A stretch of 64,000 nucleotides of DNA from Planotetraspora thailandica (lineage in GTDB: Bacteria > Actinomycetota > Actinomycetes > Streptosporangiales > Streptosporangiaceae), in the NCBI RefSeq assembly GCF_016863335.1, contig NZ_BOOR01000060.1, positions 1-64,000 of the forward strand. Direction: 5' to 3'. Under the pieces are notes generated by a model that ran no database searches, had not been told where the DNA came from, and saw nothing but the letters and a program-made list of their open reading frames with translations. Shown here piece by piece: positions 29,670 through 39,300 of this stretch. A program made the translations under genes and the position numbers. Positions within the stretch are counted from its first letter, which is position 1. Every line of letters begins with the position of its first letter.

Positions 29670-30440
29670 TCAGTCGCCCAGACCAGCCTGCCGTGCCCGC
29701 ACCACGGCCTGGGCGCGATCGGCCACCTGCAGCTTCGCGAAAATCGAGGTCAGGTGGTTCTTGACGGTCTTCTGGCTGAGGAAGAGCCCGCGGGCGATCT
29801 CGGCGTTCGACTTGCCCGAGGCGAGCAGATCGAGGATCTCCCGCTCCCGCTGGGTCAGCTCGGGAAAGGGCCCGCTCGCCGGGCCGGTGGTGAGGAAACG
29901 CCGGATGCGCCGGGCCACCGCCGGGCCGTACACGGCCTCTCCTTTGGCGACGGCCCGTACCGCGGCCAGGAAGTCGGCGCCGTCGGTGCCCTTGAGCACG
30001 TAGCCGCGCGCGCCGGCGCGCAACGCGGCGAAGACGGAGGCGTCGTCCTCGCTCATGGTCAGCACGAGCACGCCGAGGTCGGGGCGGCGGTCGATCAGCC
30101 GCCGGGTCGCCTCGATGCCCGTCATGCCGGGCATCACCAGGTCCATCACGACGACGTCCGGGTTCAGCGCCAGGTCGAGTGCGACCGCCTCCTCGCCGTA
30201 GCCCGCCTCACCGACCACCTCGGCCCCGCCGACCTGTTCGAGCAGGGCACGCAACCCGTGCCGGAGCAGCGGATGGTCGTCCACGAGCAGCACACGGATC
30301 GGGCCGCCCGCAGGCTCGGCATCCGCTGGAGAGGAAGCGCCGGGGTCCGGCGACGCGGCGGAGCGATCCGGGCCGCCCGAGCTCATAGAGGAAGCGCCGG
30401 GGTCCGGAGAGGAAGCGCCGGGGGAAGCGCCGGAGCTCAT
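29670..30440 (-). CDS. NarL/FixJ-type response regulator
   Basis: A 256-residue DNA-binding response regulator. The receiver domain (about 48-165) has acidic pocket D54/D55 and phospho-acceptor D100 (VVVMD). The LuxR-type helix-turn-helix is at about 190-250 (LTQREREILDLLASGKSNAEIA...). The first 46 residues are a Ser/Pro/Gly/Asp-rich tail absent from ordinary NarL regulators, made of two near-repeats; a second Met at residue 19 could be an alternative start. The ATG overlaps the kinase stop (ATGA), so the pair is co-translated. Confidence 0.92.
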   Translation of the reverse strand: MSSGASPGASSPDPGASSMSSGGPDRSAASPDPGASSPADAEPAGGPIRVLLVDDHPLLRHGLRALLEQVGGAEVVGEAGYGEEAVALDLALNPDVVVMDLVMPGMTGIEATRRLIDRRPDLGVLVLTMSEDDASVFAALRAGARGYVLKGTDGADFLAAVRAVAKGEAVYGPAVARRIRRFLTTGPASGPFPELTQREREILDLLASGKSNAEIARGLFLSQKTVKNHLTSIFAKLQVADRAQAVVRARQAGLGD

Positions 30441-32410
30441 AGGGGAAGCACCGCCTCAACGATCGTGCCCTTGCCCGGGCTGGACGTCCTTCGCAACAGG
30501 CCGCCGAGCTCGGCGGCGCGTTCCCGCATACTGCCCGACCCGACTCCTTCGACGACAGTGTCGGGCAGTCCGCGGCCGTCGTCGCGGATCTCCAGCAGCA
30601 GCTGCTGCGGCTCGGCCCTGGCGCAGATCTCCACGCTTGAGGCGTCCGCGTGTCTGAGCGCGTTGGCCAGCGCCTCCTGGCTGATGCGATAGGCGGCCAC
30701 CTCCACCGCCGCGGGCAGGTCGGGCAGGGGTTCGGGAACCCGTACGGCGACGACCGGGCCTGAGCCGGGGTCGGGCGCGGTGTCCAGGACGAGGTCTTCG
30801 AGCGCGCCGCCCAGGCCGAGCTCGTCCAGCGCGGGCGGCCGCAGGTCGTTCACGATCCTGCGGATGTCGCCGACCATGCCGTGGGTGAGCTGGCGCACCT
30901 CGCCCAGTTCCTTGCTCAGCGTGTCGTTGAGCCCGGCGGGAGCGGTGGCCCGGATCAGATCCAGCCGGATGCAGATGGCTGCGAGGCCGGGGCCGAGACC
31001 GTCGTGCAGGTCGCGACGGAGCCTGCGGCGCTCCTCCTCACGCGCGATGACCAGCCGTTCGCGCGACGCCTGCACCTCGCCGGCCAGCCGTACCGCGGCG
31101 AGGGCGACCGCCAGGTGGCGGCCCAGGTCGTCGAGCACCGCCAGGTCGAGCGGCGACAGCTCCTCGCCCGGCGAGCGCGGGGCCGCCCGCAGCTCACCCT
31201 CCAGGTGCCCGCCGCTGAGCAGCGGGAGCCGTACGCCCGTCTCGGGCACGCCGCCGACGACGGACACGGGCGAACCGTCGGCGGCCATGACGGCGACCGA
31301 CGGGAGCCGGAGCGTGTGCGCCACGGTCTCCGCCGCGCCGTCGAGCAGCCGCGTCGGGTCGGCCGACGCCTCGAGCCGCTGGCCGAGCCGGGACAACGCC
31401 GCCGCGGGGTCGCCCCGGTTGCCGAACAGCAGACGGGCCACGGCCTGCTGCACCGCATGGCGTGCCGGCGCGAACGCCACCGCCACCACCGCCGTGCCCA
31501 GCAGCGGCTCCAGCACGCCGTCGTGCTCGCGCAGCAGCGCGGCGAAGGTGGCGACCGTCGTGAGGTAGGCGCCGAGCAGCACGCCGGTGACCACGACGTA
31601 GACCACCGTGCGGCGGATCAGCACCTCGACGTCGAACAGCCGGTACCGGAAGATCGCGACGGCGGTCGCGGCGGGGAGCAGCGGCAGCGTCAGGGCTTCC
31701 AGCCACACGCCGAGCAGGGGAAGATCATCCGGCGGCGTCGCGTCCACCACGACCGCGACCGCGATGGCGAGGGCCGCCGCGAGCACGGGCAGGAGCTGAC
31801 GCCGGTCTTCGGCGAAGCGCACCCGGATGGCCAGCGCGACGACGCCGGCGACGGCCATGGCGACGATCACCACGGCGAACCACGCCGAGGCGAGGCCGGT
31901 CGGGACGAAGCCGAGCGGATTGGGGTCCTCCCTGCCCCACACCCAGATCCGGTCCCTGAACATCAGGAGGACCTGCAGCACGGCGGCCGCCCCCACCAGC
32001 GTCGCGAGCACCCAGCGCCATCGCGGCGACGGCGGCCGGCCGTCGGGCAGCAGGATCGGCAGGAGGAACAACGGGCCGAACCCGGTGAAGAACACCCAGT
32101 TCACCACCCACGCCGCCAGTGCGGTGCCCGGCCACGCGTGCGCTTCGCCGTACACGGCGTAGCCGCCCGCCAGCGCCTGCAGGGCGAGCCCGGCGCCGCT
32201 GAGGCAGAACAGCCAGCCCAGCGGGTTGCGCGGCCTGCGTGTCACGATCAGGGCTCCGACCAGGGGGAAGGTCAGACCGACGACGGCATCGAGCATGAGG
32301 TAGGTGGTGTCGGGGACCGGCACCTGGGACGTCAGGGCGACGCCGGCCAGGATGGCGGCGGTTGACGCGCCCGGAATCGCCCACGGCCATCGATACGCAC
32401 GCATTCGCAC
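30437..32410 (-). CDS. Two-component sensor histidine kinase (NarL partner, HisKA_3)
   Basis: A 657-residue membrane kinase. About eight to ten hydrophobic helices occupy residues 10-310, followed by a cytoplasmic GAF-like linker (about 330-440). The HisKA_3 dimerisation/phospho-acceptor segment carries H469 in RRDLHDGLGP, and the ATPase domain has an N-box near 583 and DDGRG near 610. It phosphorylates the regulator encoded downstream. No extracellular sensor domain is visible, so the signal is probably sensed in the membrane. GTG 32410 and ATG 32404 are both possible starts. Confidence 0.92.
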   Translation of the reverse strand: MRMRAYRWPWAIPGASTAAILAGVALTSQVPVPDTTYLMLDAVVGLTFPLVGALIVTRRPRNPLGWLFCLSGAGLALQALAGGYAVYGEAHAWPGTALAAWVVNWVFFTGFGPLFLLPILLPDGRPPSPRWRWVLATLVGAAAVLQVLLMFRDRIWVWGREDPNPLGFVPTGLASAWFAVVIVAMAVAGVVALAIRVRFAEDRRQLLPVLAAALAIAVAVVVDATPPDDLPLLGVWLEALTLPLLPAATAVAIFRYRLFDVEVLIRRTVVYVVVTGVLLGAYLTTVATFAALLREHDGVLEPLLGTAVVAVAFAPARHAVQQAVARLLFGNRGDPAAALSRLGQRLEASADPTRLLDGAAETVAHTLRLPSVAVMAADGSPVSVVGGVPETGVRLPLLSGGHLEGELRAAPRSPGEELSPLDLAVLDDLGRHLAVALAAVRLAGEVQASRERLVIAREEERRRLRRDLHDGLGPGLAAICIRLDLIRATAPAGLNDTLSKELGEVRQLTHGMVGDIRRIVNDLRPPALDELGLGGALEDLVLDTAPDPGSGPVVAVRVPEPLPDLPAAVEVAAYRISQEALANALRHADASSVEICARAEPQQLLLEIRDDGRGLPDTVVEGVGSGSMRERAAELGGLLRRTSSPGKGTIVEAVLPL

Positions 32411-32508
32411 ATAGTGGGATATCCGCGGCTCTGCTCACAATGGGCGCGGGACCCCGGCAGGACCACCGGCTCAGGCGAACAGGACCGCCGGGCGGATGAA
32501 CTGCCGTC

Positions 32509-33390
32509 ATGCATACGATCACCACTCCTTCGCGGGAAGGAGATCTGACCCGGCGCCAACTCTGGGTCTTCGCCTTGGTGCTTCCCGCGCTCGTGCTCCC
32601 GTCCCTGGCCTACGCGGTGTCGCAGGGCCTCGACCTCAACCGGATCAGCGAGGCGCCGATCGCCGCGCAGATCGCCACCTACGCCGGCGGCTTCATGCCG
32701 GGCATCGCCGGGCTGGCCGCCTGGCTGGCGGGCGGCAGAGGGCTACGCGGCTTCGACTGGGGCTTCCGCCGTGTGCCCTGGCGGACGATCCTCCTCGCGT
32801 GGGCGTTGCCCGTGCTGTGCATCGCGCCGGCGTACGTCGCGGCCTGGCTGACCGGGGCCGCGGGCTTCGACCCCGGCAACCTGGCCGAGGCCACCGGACT
32901 CCACCCCGTGCTCGGCGTGCTGCTCGGGCTCGTGCCGGGCATCGTGCCGTACATGGTGCTGGCGTTCGGCGAGCAGATCGGCTGGAGCTCCGTTCTCGCG
33001 GTGCGGTTGTCGCAGACCAGGAGCAAGGACGTCACCGCTCTCATCGTGGGGCTCGCCTGGTCGGTCTCCCACTTCCCGCTGATGCTGTTCGTGCCGGGCG
33101 CGGTCGAGAAGGGCGTGCCGACGGCGTGGGCGCTGCTGTGGTTCGCGGTGGACACGACCGCCCTCGCCTTCCCGCTCGTGTGGCTGCGGCTGCGCACCGG
33201 CAGCATCTGGCCGGTCCTGGTCATGCACGCCACGCTCAACGCGTCCATCTACTTCGTCTGCGCGGCCATGACCGCTCCCACGGCGCACTCGGGCTGGTTC
33301 GTCGGCGAGGGCGGCGTGCTGACGGCCGTCTCCGCGGTCGCGGTCGTCCTCGCCACCGCCCCCCTGTGGCGCAACGCCCCCAAGTCGTGA
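32509..33390 (+). CDS. CPBP family intramembrane protease-like protein (degenerate motif 1)
   Basis: A 293-residue membrane protein with about eight hydrophobic helices and the CPBP (Abi/Rce1-like) domain at about 135-260. Motif 2 (WSVSHFP, H188) and motif 3 (HATLN near 244-248) are intact. Motif 1, normally EExxxR, reads E155-Q156-IGW-S160, so the second glutamate and the arginine are missing. A proteolytic role is therefore doubtful; a CAAX-protease-derived scaffold or immunity-like function is possible. Divergent from the histidine kinase gene and followed by a strong terminator. Confidence 0.82.
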   Translation: MHTITTPSREGDLTRRQLWVFALVLPALVLPSLAYAVSQGLDLNRISEAPIAAQIATYAGGFMPGIAGLAAWLAGGRGLRGFDWGFRRVPWRTILLAWALPVLCIAPAYVAAWLTGAAGFDPGNLAEATGLHPVLGVLLGLVPGIVPYMVLAFGEQIGWSSVLAVRLSQTRSKDVTALIVGLAWSVSHFPLMLFVPGAVEKGVPTAWALLWFAVDTTALAFPLVWLRLRTGSIWPVLVMHATLNASIYFVCAAMTAPTAHSGWFVGEGGVLTAVSAVAVVLATAPLWRNAPKS

Positions 33391-33411
33391 ACGCGCCCGC
33401 GGCTGCACACA

Positions 33412-33449
33412 CGCAGGCGTGACGTCTCGGGGGCGGCGTCACGCCTGCG
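33412..33449. terminator. Terminator hairpin
   Basis: A 13-bp perfect stem (CGCAGGCGTGACG / CGTCACGCCTGCG) with a 12-nt loop lies between the convergent CPBP and hypothetical genes. Confidence 0.75.
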
Positions 33450-33463
33450 CGGCCCGGCTCGTG

Positions 33464-34153
33464 TCAGGAGAGGTCGAGCTTCGTCCACGAAAACCCGTCG
33501 GCCCAGCCACGATCACCCGCAGCGAAGCCGAGCAAGGCCGTGACCAGCGGCCCCCGATCCCGGACGAGAGCCCGCACATGGCGGTCCGGCGACCCGTCCC
33601 TGTGCTCGAGCGCGAACCACCCGGCCTCCACCCCGGCGGAGGGCCCGAGCCCGATCTGAACATAGCGCTGCTCGCCCGCTTCGAGGATGAGGAACCAGTT
33701 CGAGCCCGACAGCCGCCGCACGGCCCGTTCGAGCACGTCCGGGCTGGGATCGGTCACCGGCTGGCCCACGCATCTCTCCAGGCGCAGCGCGGCGGGCAGC
33801 CGCAGAGCAGGCGGCAGGTGGAGGGTCGCCGACTGTGGATCGAAGCACACCAGGCCATGGCGATGGGCGAGTTCGACCACACGGGCGGCCATCTCGTCCG
33901 CGCGTGACCAGATCATCGACATCAGCACATGGCTCTCTGAGACCGTCAACGCCGCCGACCACGGTGAGCCCGCGGCATCGTCCAGCTCGTCGAGGTCGGG
34001 AAACTCGGCCGTCAGCTCCGCATGGAACGCGCCGACCGCCGGAGGCTCGACCAAACCCGTCGCGTCCCCTTCGCACAGCCGTACGTACTTCTCCGTGGCG
34101 GCGTCGCCCGTTATGCGCGCGGGTTCGAACCACACGCCCAGATCGAAACTCAT
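33464..34153 (-). CDS. Hypothetical cytoplasmic protein
   Basis: A 229-residue acidic protein I do not recognise. It opens MSFDLGVWFEP and contains a WSAALTVSESHVLMSMIWSR segment followed by a helix and a VCFDP turn in the middle, a layout seen in unassigned actinobacterial proteins near toxin-immunity loci. No membrane segment or signal peptide. ATG 34153 starts the coherent region; the long upstream frame is antisense to the NUDIX gene. It is convergent with the CPBP gene and divergent from NUDIX. Confidence 0.6.
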   Translation of the reverse strand: MSFDLGVWFEPARITGDAATEKYVRLCEGDATGLVEPPAVGAFHAELTAEFPDLDELDDAAGSPWSAALTVSESHVLMSMIWSRADEMAARVVELAHRHGLVCFDPQSATLHLPPALRLPAALRLERCVGQPVTDPSPDVLERAVRRLSGSNWFLILEAGEQRYVQIGLGPSAGVEAGWFALEHRDGSPDRHVRALVRDRGPLVTALLGFAAGDRGWADGFSWTKLDLS

Positions 34154-34267
34154 CGGTTCCTCGCTTCGCCTTGATCCCTTCGGCTGCCGCGACCCTAGGG
34201 AGAGCCACCGACATTCCCGCGGGTGTACCGTCCGACTGCCCGGAACCCGTGCAGACAGGACGAACCC

Positions 34268-34666
34268 GTGACCACCATCGACAAGATCGCCTGGATTCAT
34301 CTGCGGGACGGCAAGATCCTCAGCAGCCGCTCGCGTGGCAAGGACGTCTATTACCTCCCCGGCGGCAAGCGCGAACCAGGCGAAACCGATCTCGACACCC
34401 TCGTTCGTGAGATCGACGAGGAACTCGCCGTCGCCATCGTCCCGGCCAGCGCCGCGCATCTCGGCACCTTCCAGGCGCAGGCGCACGGCCACGCCGGCGG
34501 TGTCACCGTACGGATGACCTGCTACACCGCCGACCACGAGGGAACGCCGAAGGCGAGCAGCGAGATCGAGGAGCTCGTCTGGCTGACCTACGCCGACCGC
34601 GATCGCGTGTCCCCGGTCGACCAGCTCATCTTCGACCACCTCCACCAGGACGGCCGGCTCCACTGA
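34268..34666 (+). CDS. NUDIX hydrolase
   Basis: A 132-residue NUDIX protein that would hydrolyse a nucleoside diphosphate linked to another moiety using Mg2+. The NUDIX box starts at G33 and includes E39, R47, E48, E51 and E52; the terminal glycine of the consensus is replaced by alanine. The GTG at 34268 begins the beta-strand that precedes the box. Substrate unknown; MutT-like sanitising or a cofactor-cleaving role are both possible. Confidence 0.87.
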   Translation: MTTIDKIAWIHLRDGKILSSRSRGKDVYYLPGGKREPGETDLDTLVREIDEELAVAIVPASAAHLGTFQAQAHGHAGGVTVRMTCYTADHEGTPKASSEIEELVWLTYADRDRVSPVDQLIFDHLHQDGRLH

Positions 34667-35008
34667 CCACCGCCGGGGTCATCGGTGCCGCCGCCATGAT
34701 CAGCGATCACCTGTTCGCCGCAGCCGTCTGGCACCGTGCCCCCAGGTCGCCACGGGGACCGAGCTGACACTTTGTCCACGAATAACACAAAGTTTTATCA
34801 ATCACGACGAAAGTCGTTCCCATGTCGGGAAAAGTGGCGTAACTTCCAGGTCAAGATCTCTGCAACGAGTCACCGCCGCGATGTGAGACCGCCGCGGCTG
34901 CGGCGAGCGTACGCCGAGGTCCCGTACCGGAAAGGAGCCACACCCAGCTCGGCAGAGGCATCGGGGGATCAAGCAAGCGATTCCGTCCACCCAATGGAGT
35001 CAGAGCAC
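34667..35008 (+). promoter_or_regulatory. Upstream region of the secreted isomerase gene with a dyad
   Basis: 342 bp without a gene. An AT-richer stretch (34765-34860) holds a perfect 7-bp dyad ACTTTGT-N11-ACAAAGT (34769-34793), spaced like a LacI/GntR-type operator, which may control the secreted sugar-enzyme genes downstream. The rest is GC-rich and I see no other structure. An alternative in-frame ATG for the next gene lies at 34994. Confidence 0.45.
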
Positions 35009-36148
35009 ATGAGTGCGCACGAAGAAGAGATGCAGACCGCCGGTGCGTTACGCCGCGGGCTGGGCCTCAACCGGCGTCAGTTCCTCGCAGCCACCACAGG
35101 ACTCACGGCGGCGGCGACCGTCGCAGGCATGGGTCCGCTCGCGTCGGCCGCGAAGGCGGCCCCGGGCCCCAACGGCACGCTGGTGCCGCCCGGCAAGCGC
35201 GGCATCATCCTCTACACCGTCCGTGACGCGACCTCGCGCGACCCGTTGTCGACGAACCTGCCCTCCGGCTTCCGCAGGGTGTTCGAGGAGCTCGCGCGGA
35301 TCGGCTACAAGCAGGTGGAGTTCGCCGGCTACGGCCAGCACGCGAACGCCGAGGGCGGCGCCAACCTCGAGACCGTCGAGGGAGCCCGGCTGCTGCGCCG
35401 TTGGCTCGATGACAACGGCCTCGAGGCCGAGGGCAACCACGGCTTCATCCCCGGCTCGTGGCCGCTCAGCCCGGCCGACCTCGACCGGTTCAAGCTGCAC
35501 CTGGAGATCGCCGACATCCTCGGCATGGGCCACGTGGGCACCGGCAACGACCCCACCGGCAGCGCGTACAAGGCCGACTGGGACGTCGCCGCCGACAAGT
35601 GGAACCAGCTCGGCCAGATCGCGACCGCGGCCGGCATCAAGCTGTACACGCACAACCACGACGTGGCCTACAGCTTCCTGCTCGACAGCGGTCCGCTCGA
35701 TTCACGGGGCCGACCCACCCGCTCCTCGGGCATCCGGCGCCTGGAGTACTTCCTCCAGATCACCGACCCCGAGAACGTCTGGCTGGAGATGGACATCTAC
35801 TGGGCGCATGTCGCCCAGTTCCGGTACCGCACCTTCACCGCGCCCGACGGGTCCGTGCAGGAAAGCATCTTCAACCCGCTCGGCGTCGTGCAGGCCCAGA
35901 CGACGCGCTTCCCGCTGTTCCACGCCAAGGACGGGAAGCACAACCCGGCCACCGGCGACGGCTACAACATGGTCCCGTTCGGCACCGGCGACATCGACTA
36001 CGCCGCCTTCTTCTCCCAGATGGGAGCCAAGGGCTACCACAACCCGATGTACGAACAGGACAACGCGCCCGGAGGAACGGCCAACCCGGGTCAGTCCCTG
36101 CAGTACGCCGAACTGAGCTACGCCAACATGTCCGCACTGCGCGGCTAA
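35009..36148 (+). CDS. Tat-exported sugar phosphate isomerase/epimerase-like protein
   Basis: A 379-residue xylose-isomerase-like TIM-barrel protein. The N-terminus has a twin-arginine signal (LNRRQFLAA at about 25-33, hydrophobic stretch, ASAAKA cleavage region near 50), so it is exported folded, consistent with a metal cofactor. The barrel begins at RGIILYTVRD and contains conserved acidic/His residues (HNHD, EMDIYW, HAKDG) expected to bind a divalent metal. ATG 35009 is chosen because GGAG lies 9 nt upstream. It precedes a secreted GSDH-like protein on the same strand, implying extracellular sugar or polyol processing. Confidence 0.87.
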   Translation: MSAHEEEMQTAGALRRGLGLNRRQFLAATTGLTAAATVAGMGPLASAAKAAPGPNGTLVPPGKRGIILYTVRDATSRDPLSTNLPSGFRRVFEELARIGYKQVEFAGYGQHANAEGGANLETVEGARLLRRWLDDNGLEAEGNHGFIPGSWPLSPADLDRFKLHLEIADILGMGHVGTGNDPTGSAYKADWDVAADKWNQLGQIATAAGIKLYTHNHDVAYSFLLDSGPLDSRGRPTRSSGIRRLEYFLQITDPENVWLEMDIYWAHVAQFRYRTFTAPDGSVQESIFNPLGVVQAQTTRFPLFHAKDGKHNPATGDGYNMVPFGTGDIDYAAFFSQMGAKGYHNPMYEQDNAPGGTANPGQSLQYAELSYANMSALRG

Positions 36149-36196
36149 CACAAGGCGGCTGACACTGGGCGGTTGACGCTGGGCGGCTGGCCGCAC
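36141..36196 (+). repeat. 14-bp imperfect tandem repeat at the gene end
   Basis: Four consecutive 14-bp units beginning GCGGCT or GCGGTT run across the stop codon of the isomerase gene (GCGGCTAACACAAG, GCGGCTGACACTGG, GCGGTTGACGCTGG, GCGGCTGGCCGCAC). Units 2 and 3 differ at two positions. Slippage here could alter the short intergenic leader of the next gene. Confidence 0.7.
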
Positions 36197-36317
36197 AGCG
36201 ACCGTCCGCCGCTCCCGATGTGTCTCAGCGGACCGCCACGTCTTCGAACCGTTGCAGCGGCACGAGTGGCGGCCCGCCTAACTTTCCTGTCACCCCTCGG
36301 AAGAGGAGACGCAGCAA

Positions 36318-39300
36318 TTGAAGCGTACTCGCATGATGCTCGGCGTACTTCTGGCGGCAGCGACACTTCCTCTCGCGCTGCCCGGCGCCGCACCGGCCTT
36401 CGCCCATCCGGGACACGACCCGGCCACGGAGTGGACCAACTACGAGAAGATCACCCTGACCAAGAACGTCGGCGAGCCTGAGGACCTCGCGGTGCTGCCC
36501 GACAAACGAGTCCTGCACACCGCGCGTACGGGCGACCTCCGGCTGACCGATCCGGCGACCGGCATCACAAAGATCGTCAACACGTTCTCCGTTTACAACA
36601 ACTCGGAGGACGGCCTCCAGACGGTCGCCATCGATCCCCACTTCGCCGAGAACAAGTGGGTCTACATCTACTACGCGCCGAAGACCATGACGGCGCCGTA
36701 CCCCGAGACGACTCCCACCGGGTCGGCGCCGAACTCCCTGCCCGCCGGCGCCGACGAGTCGTACTGGAACCAGTGGAAGGGCTACAACCAGCTGTCCCGG
36801 TTCAAGTGGACCGGCGACGCCCTCGACCTGTCCACCGAGCAGGTCATCATCAAGGTCGGCACGCAGCGCGGGCAGTGCTGCCACGTCGCCGGCGACGTGG
36901 ACTGGGACGCCGACGGCAACCTCTACCTCTCCACTGGAGACAACACCCCGGCGAGCACGCCCGGGGCCAACGGCATGGCCCCCAACAACGACGCCCCCGG
37001 GATGAACCCAGGATTCGATTCGCGTCGCGGCTCGGGCAACACCAACGACCTGCGCGGCAAGATCCTCCGGATTCATGTGGAGGAGGACGGCTCCTACACG
37101 ATTCCCGCGGGGAACCTGTTCCCGCAGGGGACTCCCAAGACCCGCCCGGAGATCTTCGTCACGGGGGTGCGGAACCCGTTCCGCATGGACGTCGATTCGA
37201 TCACCGGCACGGTGTCGTGGGGCGACTACGGTCCCGACGCCGGCGCGCCCGACCCCAACCGGGGGCCGATGGGCTACGTCGAGTGGAACGTCACGCCCAT
37301 TGACAAGCCCATGAACAGCGGCTGGCCGTACTGCACCGGTGACAACTTCAACTACAACAACTGGAACTACGCGACCGCCACACCGCGCGAGTGGTTCGAC
37401 TGCGCGGGCGGTCCGGCGAACACGTCACGGTGGAACACCGGTCTGGACAAGCTCCCGCCCGCGACACCGGCGGACCTCTACTACGGTGACAACAACACCC
37501 ACCAGCCCGCGGCCTGGGCGGGGCTGACCGATTTCGATCCGCAAGGCGGACAGGGGCCCATGGGCGGTCCCGTCTACCACTACGACCCGGCGAACCCGTC
37601 ACCGACGAAGTTCCCCGAATACTGGGACAAGAAGTTCTTCTTCGCCGAGTTCTCCCAGGACTACCTCGCGGCGTTCACCGCGACCACCCCCGACGGGCCG
37701 GTGAGCGCGATCGAGCAGTTCCTGCCGAACAGCGCACTCACCTCGATGGCGATGCCCATCACCGACAGCCCGATGGACATCGAATTCGGCCCCGACGGCT
37801 CGTTGTACGTGCTCGACTACGGCGACGGCTTCTTCCGTGCCAACCCCGACGCCGGTCTCTACCGGATCGACTACGCGCCGGGAAACAAGACGCCCCAGGC
37901 GAAGATCAGCACCGATCGCGCATCGAGCAGCGAGGCACCGCTCACTGTCGAGTTCAGCGCGGCGGCGTCGCGCGACGAGGAACCCGGGACGCTGACGTAC
38001 GAGTGGGACTTCGACGGCAACGGGTCCTTCGACGCGTCGGGTGTGACGGTCTCGCATACCTACACCGAACTCGGGCAGTACACCGCCCGGCTCCGGGTGA
38101 CCGACGCGGGAGGCAGGTCCGGGCTGGCCACGACGGAGATCACCGTGGGCAACACCGCGCCCCAGGTGACCATCCAGATTCCAGGAGACGGAGGCTTCGT
38201 CGACTGGGGCGACGTGGTGCCGTTCCGGATCGCGGTGTCCGACGCCGAGGACGGCGACAATCCCGTCTGCAGCCGGGTGCAGTGGACCTTCGGCCTCGGC
38301 CACGACAGCCACGCTCACCCGCTGACGACCGGAACGGGATGTTCCGGCGCTTGGGCGGCTCCCGCCGACGCCCCCGAACACGGTGAGACCGAGAACATCT
38401 TCGGCGTCGTGGTCGTGAGCTACCGGGACAACGGGCACAGCGGCGTCCCGGGAGCGCTCGGCGAGGCCACGCTCATCATCAACCCGAAAGCGTTGCAGGC
38501 CGAGCACGCGGACACGAGCAGCGGGGTCACCGAGGTCGCGGACGATACGGCGTCCGCCCTCTTCAAGGTCACCTCATTCGACCCCGGCGACTGGATCGCG
38601 TACGACCCGGTGAACTTCTCGGGCATCACGGCGGTGACGACCCGGGCATCCGGCGCGGGCACGTTGTCCCTGCGATGGAACTCACCGTCGGCGGAGCCGT
38701 TCGCCACCATCACGGTGCCCGCCGGGGACGGCTGGCAGACGGTGAACACAGCACTCCCGAACGCCCCTGCGGGCAGCGGCGAGCTCTATGTCACCTCGTC
38801 CGGCGGCGTGGACGTCGACGCGTTCACGTTCGTGGGCGCCGGGATCGCGGACAAGACGCCGCCGACCGTGACGGCGACCCTCAACCCTGCCCAGCCGAAC
38901 GGGGCCAACGGGTGGTACACCGGCAACGTCACGCTCACCGTCACCGCGACCGACAACGTCACGGTGTCAAGCCGGCAGTACTCCCTGAACGGCGGCGCCA
39001 CCTGGTTGAACGCCAACAACCCGGTGACGCTGAGCGCGGAGGCCGTCCACGATGTGCGCTACCGCGCGACCGACAGCGGCGGCAACGTGTCACCGGTCGG
39101 ATCGGTCACGGTCCGGATCGACAAGACCGCGCCCACCCTGTCGGTGAGCGGCGTCGAGTCGAAGACGTACGGAGACTCCGGCTCGGTCACACCGGTCTTC
39201 TCGGCGGCGGACACGACGTCGGGCGTCGACATCGTGACCGCGAAGATCGACGACGACGAGGTGTCCTCAGGCGAGCCGGTCGCCCTGTGGCGGCTGGCGC

